Assembly (NCBI RefSeq): GCF_024170465.1
Contig: NZ_JALJYF010000002.1
Location: 744,001 to 808,000, forward strand
Reading direction: 5' to 3'
DNA from: Natronospira proteinivora
Lineage (GTDB): Bacteria > Pseudomonadota > Gammaproteobacteria > Natronospirales > Natronospiraceae
Length of the DNA stretch: 64,000 bases
The notes beneath the pieces were generated by a model, which worked only from the letters and a program-made list of their open reading frames with translations, did not search any database and had not been told where the DNA came from. The position numbers and the translations under genes are program-made. Below are positions 27,612 to 34,024 of the stretch, in pieces. Every line of letters starts with the position of its first letter. Position 1 is the first letter of the stretch.

Positions 27612-27979
27612 CGAACACGAAGGTCACGAAGGGAAAATGGCTGGCAAACATCCCGGCAATCGTGGCGATTTGGGTAATGCCAGCTTTGTTGGGGAACACG
27701 GAGTACACGGAGGAGCACGGAGATCACGGAGGGGACTTTTTGTGGGAGGGCCTTTCCAGGCCCGACTGACTCAAGGCTTTGAAGTGTACGGGTTCGTTTT
27801 TTGTATTCTTATTCTCCGTGTCCCTCCGTGGTTCTCCGTGATCTCCGCGTTAAAAAAAAACCAAACCCTCTATACACTCCGGGACCCAATCGCGGATAAA
27901 TCCGCTCCTGCGGGGACGGGACCGCCAGCCAATTCTTCCTTCGTGTCCTTCTGCCTTTCTTCGTGACCTTCGTGTCAGC
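27612..27979. repeat. Nested CACGAAG and CACGGAG inverted arrays with REP half-sites
   Basis: Occupies most of the 509-base gap after rep. Outer arms are made of CACGAAGG units (27613-27635 on the left; the complement at about 27951-27978 on the right). Inner arms are made of CACGGAG units (27695-27733; complement at 27812-27851). Inside and between are two REP-family halves, GTGGGAGGGCC at 27742 and AATCGCGGATAAATCCGCTC at 27888-27907. Same general plan as the element at 1787-1984 but with diverged arms. No coding signal. Confidence 0.8.
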
Positions 27980-28024
27980 TTTTTTGAGCCCGCAGTTTCC
28001 CCCAAAACCTAATCCGCCAGGCAT

Positions 28025-28055
28025 AAAAAAACCCCGGCGGATTGGCCGGGGTTTT
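28025..28055 (-). terminator. Bidirectional-looking terminator after cytochrome c5
   Basis: AAAACCCCGGC / GCCGGGGTTTT, an 11-bp stem with a 6-base loop, followed on the minus strand by T residues. It lies 24 bases beyond the cytochrome stop codon. Because the arms are A- and T-flanked on both sides, it could also work for plus-strand transcripts. Confidence 0.85.
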
Positions 28056-28079
28056 GATGCTGCTGGGCAGTGAGTCGCT

Positions 28080-28616
28080 TTAGTCGACTTGCTCCAGCAT
28101 GTAGTCCAGGGCGGCGGCGACCTGTTCGTCGCTCAGGTTGGGATTGCCGCCCTTGGCGGGCATGTAGCCGGCATCCCCCTGGAAGCCCTCGATGGAATGC
28201 TCCAGGAGGGTGTCATAGCCCTTGTCCAGGCGGGCCGCCCAGGCACCATCGTCGCCGGTCACCGGCGCACCTGCCACGCCCTGGCCGTGACAGGTGGTGC
28301 AAGCCTGATTGTAGACCTGCTGGCCATCCACCTCGCCTTCAGCCTCGGCCACGGCATCGTCCTCATCGGACACCGGATCCACGGTGGCAATGTCGACTTC
28401 ACATTCTTCTTCCTGCCCCTTCAGGCAGAGCCGACCCTCCGGTCGGATTCGCTCAGCCAGTTGGGACTGAGCATCCACCGTCTGGACATGGCGGTCAGCA
28501 ATGGTGCGGTTGGCCACCATGTTGGAGATGGCGTAGATCACCACCGTGAACACGATCAGTGCGGCCAGCACCATCATGAAAGTATCAAAAAAATTGCGGT
28601 CTTCTTGCTCGGACAC
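28080..28616 (-). CDS. Membrane-anchored cytochrome c5-type monohaem protein
   Basis: 178 residues from a GTG start at 28616 (AAGGG 9 bases upstream). An N-terminal anchor helix (DTFMMVLAALIVFTVVIYAISNM) is followed by an acidic linker (DPVSDEDDAVAEAEGEVDG) and one haem-binding motif CTTCHG, with MPAKGG giving the likely methionine ligand. Layout and motif spacing match cytochrome c5, a periplasmic electron carrier between quinol oxidising complexes and terminal oxidases. A second cysteine pair upstream (RLCLKGQEEECEV) is unusual and may form a disulfide. It is the first of two c-type cytochromes near dsbA. Confidence 0.9.
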   Translation of the reverse strand: MSEQEDRNFFDTFMMVLAALIVFTVVIYAISNMVANRTIADRHVQTVDAQSQLAERIRPEGRLCLKGQEEECEVDIATVDPVSDEDDAVAEAEGEVDGQQVYNQACTTCHGQGVAGAPVTGDDGAWAARLDKGYDTLLEHSIEGFQGDAGYMPAKGGNPNLSDEQVAAALDYMLEQVD

Positions 28617-28828
28617 GATCGCTACCCTTGAAAGATTCCGGGGCCCGCCGGGGCCGGTGTTTGGAGACGGACGATGGGAGCCGTGGCTCCAGAAAATCAG
28701 GCGCAAGTATAAACCGAAAGGGTCCCGGGGAGGAAGCGACAGGGCAATTTGGCGGCAGATTCAGCCCCGCAGGGCGCCGGGGGCATGGACGCCAAGGCTC
28801 CAGGGCGCTACACTATGCCGCTCTCAAA

Positions 28829-28905
<77 letters not shown>

Positions 28906-28915
28906 AGTATTTTCG

Positions 28916-28950
28916 ACGAAGCCTCCGCCCAGTGCGGGGGCTTCGTTGTA
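28916..28950 (+). terminator. Terminator of tRNA-Arg
   Basis: Stem ACGAAGCCTCCGC / GCGGGGGCTTCGT (one G-T pair, loop CCAGT), then TGTATCT. A near-identical copy of the hairpin lies at 29112-29149. Confidence 0.75.
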
Positions 28951-28959
28951 TCTAACGCC

Positions 28960-29102
28960 CGGATTCGAACCTGCGACCATTCACAATGATAGGTTCGAAC
29001 AGCTTGCCGGGAGCAAGCTGTCGCAGGGCCGCAGGCCCTGTCCCGCAGCGAAGCGGAGGGACGAGCCCCAGGACGGGGCTCGCAATCCTGCCGGGCGCAC
29101 CA
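28960..29102. repeat. tRNA-Arg-derived fragments and hairpin cluster
   Basis: Part of the 313-base gap after the tRNA. 28961-28978 is an exact 18-base inverted copy of the tRNA T-arm (28874-28891). 29084-29102 is an exact 19-base direct copy of the tRNA 3' end including CCA. Between them, after AGGTTCGA, lie three strong hairpins: CAGCTTGC/GCAAGCTG (29000-29020), CAGGGCC/GGCCCTG (29024-29040) and CGAGCCCC/GGGGCTCG (29062-29082). It reads as a second, broken tRNA copy with a hairpin element inserted in its T-loop. Confidence 0.75.
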
Positions 29103-29111
29103 CGATTTGTT

Positions 29112-29149
29112 AACGAAGCCTCCGCCATTTGCGGGGGCTTCGTTGTGTC
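29112..29149 (+). terminator. Second copy of the tRNA-Arg terminator
   Basis: Stem AACGAAGCCTCCGC / GCGGGGGCTTCGTT with an ATT-containing loop, then TGTGTCTAAT. Together with the CCA-ending fragment at 29084-29102 it repeats the order of the real tRNA 3' end and terminator, offset by 197 bases. Confidence 0.7.
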
Positions 29150-29218
29150 TAATCTCGCCATCCCGGAAGGGTGGGGCTAAAATAAGGGTTAGGAACCTTC
29201 CGGGGAGCACAAAGAGCG

Positions 29219-29563
29219 GTGGATATCCAGGGTATCCAAGGTGGCGGCTACTATCTCGGCCCGGCTCGACAGGGTCAGGCCCAGCCCGTGGCCAAACCGC
29301 CGGAGATCATTCCACCCCGCCAGAGCGATCATGCCAATCAGGCCATCGACGTCCCGCGCAATCCGGGGCTTGGTGAGGCGCAACAATCGCTTCGGGCCAA
29401 CACCCTGGCACTTCAGGTGCGTACCGACACACCCATGGCCGACCGCAGGCTGGCCGAAGCCGAACCCCAGGCATCTTCAGAGCGCCTCGTGGATACCCTG
29501 GACCGTTTCGGTGTCATGCGCGAACCCGCCGAGCAGGGCCAGCTCATCGATACCCGGGCCTAG
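29219..29563 (+). CDS. Small hypothetical protein
   Basis: 114 residues from a GTG codon with AAAGAG close upstream and GGGGAG further back. The protein begins VDIQGIQGGGYYLGPARQGQA, is rich in Q, P, A and R, has no cysteine, no membrane segment and a mostly helical second half (SERLVDTLDRFGVMREPAEQG). Frame and codon use look coding, and no better frame covers the interval. I do not recognise a family. It lies just beyond the tRNA-derived repeats and converges on dsbA with 21 bases between stops. Confidence 0.6.
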   Translation: MDIQGIQGGGYYLGPARQGQAQPVAKPPEIIPPRQSDHANQAIDVPRNPGLGEAQQSLRANTLALQVRTDTPMADRRLAEAEPQASSERLVDTLDRFGVMREPAEQGQLIDTRA

Positions 29564-29584
29564 GGCCCGGCTCCATCCTCGCAG

Positions 29585-30196
29585 TCAGTCGCGCTCAAGC
29601 AGCCAATTGCCCAACTCCACCATGCCATCCACGCCGCCGGCATTGGACAGGTCGGTGACATAGCGGCCGTTGATGACCAGGGAAGGCGTGCTGCGAATGG
29701 AGAAGCGGCGGGCCAGATTCTCCGCCCGGCGGAGCTTGGAATCCACCTCAAAGGAATTGAACGCTTCGTCAAAGGCTTCGGGATCGGCACCTTGCTCCAC
29801 GAAGAATTCCCGCATGGAATCTTCATCATTGATCTGTCGGCGCTCCTCATGCAGAGCGGTGAACATGGCCCCGTGGATATCGTCTACCATATCCAGGGCT
29901 TCGGCCACATAGAAGGCCTTGCCATGGGTACGCCACTGGGGATTGAGCACGGCCGGTACCCGGACGAAAGCGACATCATCGGGCAGGCTATCCTTCCATT
30001 CTTCCGCAGCCGGCAGGAAGGCATAGCAACCGCCGCAGCCGTACCAGAAGAACTCCACCACTTCCTTTGGCTGATCGGAGAAACGATGCTCCCGGTCAGC
30101 GATCTGATAATGGGTGTCCTCCTGATAGCTCTGGGCCATGGCCAGGGAAGGCAACAGAAACAATGCGGCAATCAGGCTGAGACTATTCTTGAACAT
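29585..30196 (-). CDS. dsbA: Thiol:disulfide interchange protein DsbA with CGGC active site
   Basis: 203 residues: signal peptide (NSLSLIAALFLLPSLAMAQ), then a thioredoxin fold with the helical insertion of DsbA. The active site is VEFFWYGCGGCYAF (Cys54 and Cys57), and the cis-proline loop is SIRSTPSLVING. Most DsbA proteins have CPHC; here both middle residues are glycine, which should change the redox potential. DsbA oxidises cysteines of periplasmic proteins and is re-oxidised by DsbB (not in the window). ATG 30196 is preferred over an in-frame GTG at 30205. Located next to two cytochrome c genes, where periplasmic thiol chemistry matters for haem attachment. Confidence 0.92.
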   Translation of the reverse strand: MFKNSLSLIAALFLLPSLAMAQSYQEDTHYQIADREHRFSDQPKEVVEFFWYGCGGCYAFLPAAEEWKDSLPDDVAFVRVPAVLNPQWRTHGKAFYVAEALDMVDDIHGAMFTALHEERRQINDEDSMREFFVEQGADPEAFDEAFNSFEVDSKLRRAENLARRFSIRSTPSLVINGRYVTDLSNAGGVDGMVELGNWLLERD

Positions 30197-30305
30197 GGTT
30201 TCCACTCGATTAAGGGATCAGCTGAGGAAAAGATTCTCCGGGTATCAGGCCCCGGCTCAGGATAAAAGGTTCCCACAATAGAGTGCTCGGGCCAAGTCGG
30301 CCCGC

Positions 30306-30340
30306 CACAAAAAAAGCCCCGGTCAGCTGGCCGGGGCTTT
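30306..30340 (-). terminator. Terminator of the cytochrome c4 gene
   Basis: AAAGCCCCGG / CCGGGGCTTT (10-bp stem) followed on the minus strand by TTTTT. It lies 27 bases after the cytochrome c4 stop and separates it from dsbA. Confidence 0.88.
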
Positions 30341-30366
30341 CAAGGCGGACAACAAACCGGTCTGGA

Positions 30367-30984
30367 TCAGTAAAGGCCCTGAATATACTCGGCCACCGCC
30401 TCGATTTCCTCGTCGCTCATGCGGGCGGCAATATCGCGCATCATGCCGGCCCGGTCGGTGCTGCGCTCACCATCACGATAGGCCTCAAGCTGCTCGATGG
30501 TGTACTGGGCATGCTGGCCACTCAACATGGGGTAATTGGCCATGGGCACACCTTCACCACGCGGACCATGGCAGGCAATACAGGCGGTCACGCCGGTTTC
30601 CAGGTTGCCTCCGCGATAGATTTTCTTGCCGGCTTCGCCCAGCTCTTCATCAGCACTGCCCACCTGCGGGACCTGCTGAGCATAGAAAACGGCCAGATCC
30701 TTCATGTCCTGATCGTCCAGATTCTGGACCTGACCCATCATGACCGCATCATCCCGCTCACCGCTCTTGTAAGCCTTGAGCTGTTCATAGGTGTATTTGG
30801 CATGCTGACCGGCCAGTTTGGGCCATTCCGGATTACTGCTATTGCCATCCGGACCATGGCAGGCCGCGCAGGCGGTGCTGTTGGCTTCACCCGCCTCGGC
30901 ATCCCCATCCACCATGGGATCGGCGCTGGCGGAACCGGCCAGGGAGAGGGCAAAGGCCCCGGCGAGAAGGTACAGTGTCCTCAT
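30367..30984 (-). CDS. Dihaem cytochrome c4
   Basis: 205 residues with a signal peptide ([18 protein letters not shown]) and two similar cytochrome domains. Haem motifs are CAACHG (Cys39, Cys42, His43) and CIACHG (Cys135, Cys138, His139); each domain repeats the sequence [21 protein letters not shown] / [21 protein letters not shown], so the protein arose by domain duplication. Cytochrome c4 carries electrons from the bc1 complex to cbb3-type oxidases in the periplasm. It is divergent from engB, the neighbourhood seen in Pseudomonas. Confidence 0.94.
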   Translation of the reverse strand: MRTLYLLAGAFALSLAGSASADPMVDGDAEAGEANSTACAACHGPDGNSSNPEWPKLAGQHAKYTYEQLKAYKSGERDDAVMMGQVQNLDDQDMKDLAVFYAQQVPQVGSADEELGEAGKKIYRGGNLETGVTACIACHGPRGEGVPMANYPMLSGQHAQYTIEQLEAYRDGERSTDRAGMMRDIAARMSDEEIEAVAEYIQGLY

Positions 30985-31090
30985 CGTTCTTCAGGCTCCT
31001 GATTTTGCCCGCGCGACCGCGGGGCAGACAAAACGGGAATTCAAAGATCGGGTATTGTACACAAAACCTCGGCCTGGGACCGCAACCGAA

Positions 31091-31711
31091 ATGAAAGCCA
31101 ATCGCAATCCGCTGAAATCTGCCGAATTCCTGATCAGCGCCGCCCGCGCCGCCCAGTTCCCAGATGAGGACAGCCCGGAAGTGGCCTTTGCAGGCCGCTC
31201 CAATGCTGGAAAGTCGAGCGCGATCAATCGCTTGACGGAACAAAAGAATCTGGCCCGGACCTCCAAGACCCCCGGCCGGACCCAACTGATCAACTTCTTC
31301 CAGCTGGCCAACGGGGCCCGCCTGGTGGATCTGCCCGGCTACGGCTTCGCTAAAGTGCCGCCCGCAGTGAAGGAAAAGTGGGCGCGCTTGATCGACAGCT
31401 ATCTCCAAAAGCGCCCCCAGCTGGCGGGCATTATCCACATCATGGACGTCCGCCACCCCATGAAGCCCTTTGATGAGCAGATGCTGGCCTTCGCCAGTCA
31501 GATCGACTGCCCCATCCATATCCTCATGACCAAGGCCGATAAGCTCAAGCGGGGCCAGCAGGCCCGTCAGCTCCAGATTGTCCGCAATGCTTTGGGTGAG
31601 GCCGCCAGTGTTCAATTGTTTTCGGCGGAAAACGGGCAGGGTCTGGAGGAAGCCAGATCGATTGTCGCTGGCTGGCTGAAAACAGAGACAGGATTCAGGC
31701 CTGAGGATTGA
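31091..31711 (+). CDS. engB: Ribosome biogenesis GTP-binding protein EngB (YihA)
   Basis: 206 residues, one TRAFAC-class GTPase domain. G1 is [11 protein letters not shown]2 region [16 protein letters not shown]3 [10 protein letters not shown]4 MTKADK and G5 SAENG. EngB is required for 50S subunit assembly. ATG 31091 gives the standard N-terminus ([19 protein letters not shown]); the frame is open further upstream, but that part overlaps the divergent cytochrome c4 start. In E. coli polA and engB are convergent neighbours with spf between them; here the same pair is convergent with about 2.3 kb inserted. Confidence 0.95.
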   Translation: MKANRNPLKSAEFLISAARAAQFPDEDSPEVAFAGRSNAGKSSAINRLTEQKNLARTSKTPGRTQLINFFQLANGARLVDLPGYGFAKVPPAVKEKWARLIDSYLQKRPQLAGIIHIMDVRHPMKPFDEQMLAFASQIDCPIHILMTKADKLKRGQQARQLQIVRNALGEAASVQLFSAENGQGLEEARSIVAGWLKTETGFRPED

Positions 31712-31791
31712 AAGGCTTGCCGGCTTTGCGCTAGGCCACGGGCCAGTCTCGACCCCAGACGCTCGCATCCATGCCCGCAAAGAACTGACTG

Positions 31792-31824
31792 CCCCCCATA
31801 CGGCCCTCCGTTTGGGGGGTTCTC
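31792..31824 (+). terminator. Probable terminator after engB
   Basis: CCCCCCATACGG / CCGTTTGGGGGG (one mismatch) around a CCCT loop, followed by TTCTCT. The T run is weak. The remainder of 31712-31969 is the leader of the next gene, with no clear promoter. Confidence 0.6.
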
Positions 31825-31969
31825 TCCCCTACCGACTCTGTCTCACGATAGTCGAGCGGGATGCCTGCCTCGACTCAATTTGGGCTGCCAAGCCTACCGG
31901 CAGCTCGTCAGCCGGTCGAGAGCGGAGAGCAGTCTCGGCACAGACATTCTTCAAAATGGGGAGCTTTCC

Positions 31970-33163
31970 ATGTCTTATCTCAGCCAACCTCGCTCGCGAA
32001 GGGCTTGCACGAGCGTTCTTGCAATCGTGGCAGCCGGCCTGGTCGGGCCGACAATGGCCGATGTACCCAACACCTTTCAGGCGGGCGACACCGCCAGCGC
32101 CGCCGATGTCAACGAGAACTTCTCGGCCATGGCGGATGCCGTTAGTGATCTTTCCTCGGAACTGGAAGCGCTGGCGAGCGAGAACGAGTCGCTGAGCGAT
32201 GAAGTTGCCGCCTTGCAGGATGCGTTAAGCGATCTTGAGACCGAGAACGCCGCTTTGGAATCAGCACTGGTTGACGCGGAGGCTGAAATCGCCAGCCTGT
32301 CGTCAAATCAAGCTGATTTGACCGGCATGGTCTCGGGCCACTCGGACGAGATCGATAGCCTCTGGGCGGAAACAGATGCCTTGGAGAGTTCGCAGAGCAC
32401 CCTGGGTGACGAGGTCACCGTGCTTTCGGACGACTCCTCTGACCAGGGTGATCGCATCACCGATATTGAAGACAGTGAACTGTTCGAACGGGAAAACTTC
32501 CTGGTTGATCTGGATGAGTTCCTCGAAGTCCACTTCAGCGCCCCCACCGATACCGCGCTTGAAGGGCCAATCCTGCGCCTGACCGGGGCCAACTTTCAGA
32601 TCATCAACGAGTCCCAGGAACAGGAAACCCCCGACGGCACCGGTAATCTGGTGGTTGGTTTCGCCACAGCACGTGAGACCGCAGTTGTCGGTATCGAGTC
32701 CATCTGCTCGGACGGCGAACACGACAATCAGACCGATTGTGAAGCCGCTGGCGAGATCTGGGCGGACGACCACAAGAGCGGTTCCCACAATATTGTGGGT
32801 GGCGACCAGCCGGCCTTCTCGCAGACCGGCGGACTGGTGGTCGGTGCAAACAATGCGATCAACAGCGAGTATGCAACCGTGACCGGGGGCGGAAATAATC
32901 TGGCCAGTGGTAGACAATCCACGGTCAGTGGTGGCGGTTCCACCGGCTCCGACGGCGGAAACATCGCCTCTGGACTGCGATCAGCCATCAGCGGTGGTGC
33001 AGCCAATCACGTAAGCAATAGGAGCTCGACAGTCAGCGGCGGCATCCGAAACGAAATCACGGCAACTAACGCAACAATTGGCGGTGGTAATGACTGCACC
33101 GTTTCGGGCTCATCAAGCTGGGGCGCGATGGACAGCGACGATAACCCGCTGGGAGATTGCTGA
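31970..33163 (+). CDS. Secreted coiled-coil protein with YadA-head-like repeats
   Basis: 397 residues. Signal peptide to about Ala30, then NTFQAGDTASAADVNENF, a motif frequent before coiled coils in marine tail-fibre-like proteins. A long heptad coiled coil follows (about residues 45-170: LSSELEALASENESLSDEVAALQDALSDLE). Residues 190-250 are a separate globular part, then CSDGEHDNQTDCEAAGEIW, and finally YadA-head-like repeats (YATVTGGGNNLASGRQSTVSGG; RSAISGGAANHVSNRSSTVSGG). There is no YadA membrane anchor at the C-terminus, so it is not a standalone trimeric autotransporter. GGGGAG lies 6 bases before the ATG. A lipoprotein gene follows with overlapping stop and start. Function unknown; surface or released trimer likely. 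Confidence 0.82.
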   Translation: MSYLSQPRSRRACTSVLAIVAAGLVGPTMADVPNTFQAGDTASAADVNENFSAMADAVSDLSSELEALASENESLSDEVAALQDALSDLETENAALESALVDAEAEIASLSSNQADLTGMVSGHSDEIDSLWAETDALESSQSTLGDEVTVLSDDSSDQGDRITDIEDSELFERENFLVDLDEFLEVHFSAPTDTALEGPILRLTGANFQIINESQEQETPDGTGNLVVGFATARETAVVGIESICSDGEHDNQTDCEAAGEIWADDHKSGSHNIVGGDQPAFSQTGGLVVGANNAINSEYATVTGGGNNLASGRQSTVSGGGSTGSDGGNIASGLRSAISGGAANHVSNRSSTVSGGIRNEITATNATIGGGNDCTVSGSSSWGAMDSDDNPLGDC

Positions 33164-33339
33164 TGCGTAACAGAAGCGATAGTCGAACCCTGTTGGCAAG
33201 TGCGCTATTGGCATCCTTGCTGATGCTCGGCGCCTGTGCCGATGGTGATCTAGACGATGAGGCCGGAGTCGACCCAGGGGAGGAAGACAGCAACTGCGTC
33301 TGGGGCGAATCCGAATGGGATGATTGCGACTGGAGCTAG
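33163..33339 (+). CDS. Small acidic lipoprotein
   Basis: 58 residues. Lipobox LMLGAC (Cys25) follows a short charged N-terminus and hydrophobic stretch (TLLASALLASLLML). The mature part is short and very acidic, GEEDSNCVWGESEWDDCDWS at the end, with two cysteines and three tryptophans. The ATG shares one base with the stop of the upstream coiled-coil gene (TGATG) and has GGGAG 7 bases upstream, so translation is coupled. I know of no named family; a partner or anchor for the coiled-coil protein is a reasonable guess. Confidence 0.75.
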   Translation: MRNRSDSRTLLASALLASLLMLGACADGDLDDEAGVDPGEEDSNCVWGESEWDDCDWS

Positions 33340-33368
33340 CTACAGTCGCAATCGCCGAGTAAAACCGA

Positions 33369-33402
33369 GGCCGGGGTGGCATTTGCTGCTCCGGCCTTTT
33401 TT
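33369..33402 (+). terminator. Terminator of the coiled-coil/lipoprotein operon
   Basis: GGCCGG(GG) / (CT)CCGGCC with a 12- to 16-base loop, followed by six T. It lies 30 bases after the lipoprotein stop. Confidence 0.8.
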
Positions 33403-33421
33403 GGGTGTGGTTATTTTGGTT

Positions 33422-33507
33422 GTGGGAGTGCGCCCCGGAAGTCGCGGTGAATTCCAGACCGGAAGCGGCTCCCGCCGCTTTCGTCGCGGCAAGAATGCCG
33501 CTCCCAC
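33422..33507. repeat. REP-family element, diverged pair
   Basis: Begins GTGGGAGTGCGCC and ends GCCGCTCCCAC, with internal CGCGGT and TCGTCGCGGC segments. It is a diverged form of the paired REP palindromes at 1851-1916, 37743-37808 and 42002-42067. It is the first element in the 685-base non-coding stretch before polA. Confidence 0.65.
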
Positions 33508-33563
33508 GGCTTCTGGATGTAGAGAGAGGCCTTGTTCCGCCGGTCTGGCGGCAGTTCGAGTGG

Positions 33564-33664
33564 CCGGTGGTCTGAGCGTGCGCCTCGCGCCGCCCTGGAC
33601 TGAGGCCCGTAGCAGCGCTACGGGCCGAGGGAAGGGCAAGTGAGGCGTGCGCTCAGACCACCGG
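33564..33664. repeat. 101-bp inverted repeat with an internal perfect hairpin
   Basis: Arms 33564-33586 and 33642-33664 are inverted copies of 23 bases with two differences. Inside is a perfect 10-bp hairpin GGCCCGTAGC / GCTACGGGCC at 33604-33626. Weaker matches (GTTCG / CGAAC) continue outward. This is a miniature-element-like structure without a gene. Confidence 0.75.
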
Positions 33665-33778
33665 GCGCCGAACAGCGTGATCGCCCGGCAAACAATAAGC
33701 TAACTAATGTCGATTGCAGGCAATTCCTGGCATTGGGTCGGCCGGAGCCGAGCGGTCCCGCCTGACCGGCGGAACCGC

Positions 33779-33812
33779 AAAAAAAATTGCCCCGGCCTGG
33801 GGAGGCCGGGGC
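33779..33812 (-). terminator. Second terminator of the sRNA/polA region
   Basis: GCCCCGGCCT / AGGCCGGGGC, a perfect 10-bp stem with a GGGG (minus strand CCCC) loop. On the minus strand it is followed by AA and eight T. It lies directly after the sRNA terminator and would catch read-through from it or from polA. Confidence 0.85.
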
Positions 33813-33929
33813 AAAAAAGGGCCCGGTGTCAAAAGGGGGAAAAACACCGGGCCAGGCGACGTCCGGCTTGGGGTGAACCGAACGTCTCCCACTCAGGGAG
33901 GGGAGTGGGCGAGCACCTTGCGATGCTCA
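33813..33929 (-). ncRNA. Predicted C-rich-loop small RNA downstream of polA
   Basis: On the minus strand four hairpins follow each other: 33930-33909 (GTGAGCA/TGCTCGC), 33909-33888 (CCCACTC/GAGTGGG), 33886-33858 (GACGTTCGG/CCGGACGTC), and the terminator 33853-33820 (GGCCCGGTGT/ACACCGGGCC) followed by CTTTTTT. Three of the four loops are C-rich: CCCTCCCT, TTCACCCCAAG and TTTTCCCCCTTTTG, so each could pair with a Shine-Dalgarno sequence. A T opposite G in the third stem is a wobble on the minus strand but an A-C mismatch on the plus, supporting this strand. The place, between polA and engB, is that of Spot 42 in enterics and ErsA in Pseudomonas. Predicted from sequence only; length about 117 bases. 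Confidence 0.6.
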
Positions 33930-33935
33930 CTGGGT

Positions 33936-33983
33936 ATGATGGGGCCGGTTTGGAAAAGTTCCAGGTCGGACTAAAAAATTTTT
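33936..33983 (-). promoter_or_regulatory. Candidate sRNA promoter with UP element
   Basis: On the minus strand AAAAATTTTTT (33983-33973) is followed by CTGGAA (33964-33959), 17 bases and CATCAT (33941-33936). The -35 and -10 boxes are weak matches (3 and 4 of 6), but the A/T tract sits at about -44 to -54, the position of an UP element, and the implied start near 33929 coincides with the first hairpin. Confidence 0.4.
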
Positions 33984-34024
33984 CTCTTATGCCGGGCGAT
34001 CTCCAGGGGCCGGCGTGGAACCGC

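Noticed and set aside
28984-29102. A second functional tRNA-Arg gene
   Set aside because: Only the T-arm and 3' acceptor fragments are present; there is no D-arm, anticodon arm or 5' acceptor strand.
33257-33643. 128-codon frame after the lipoprotein gene
   Set aside because: Runs through the lipoprotein in another frame, a terminator, a REP and the 101-base palindrome; arginine-rich with no start signal.
33820-33910. RsmY/RsmZ-like RNA on the plus strand (GGA-containing loops)
   Set aside because: The plus strand has no T run after the last hairpin, one stem contains an A-C mismatch, and the A/T tract and terminators fit the minus strand only.
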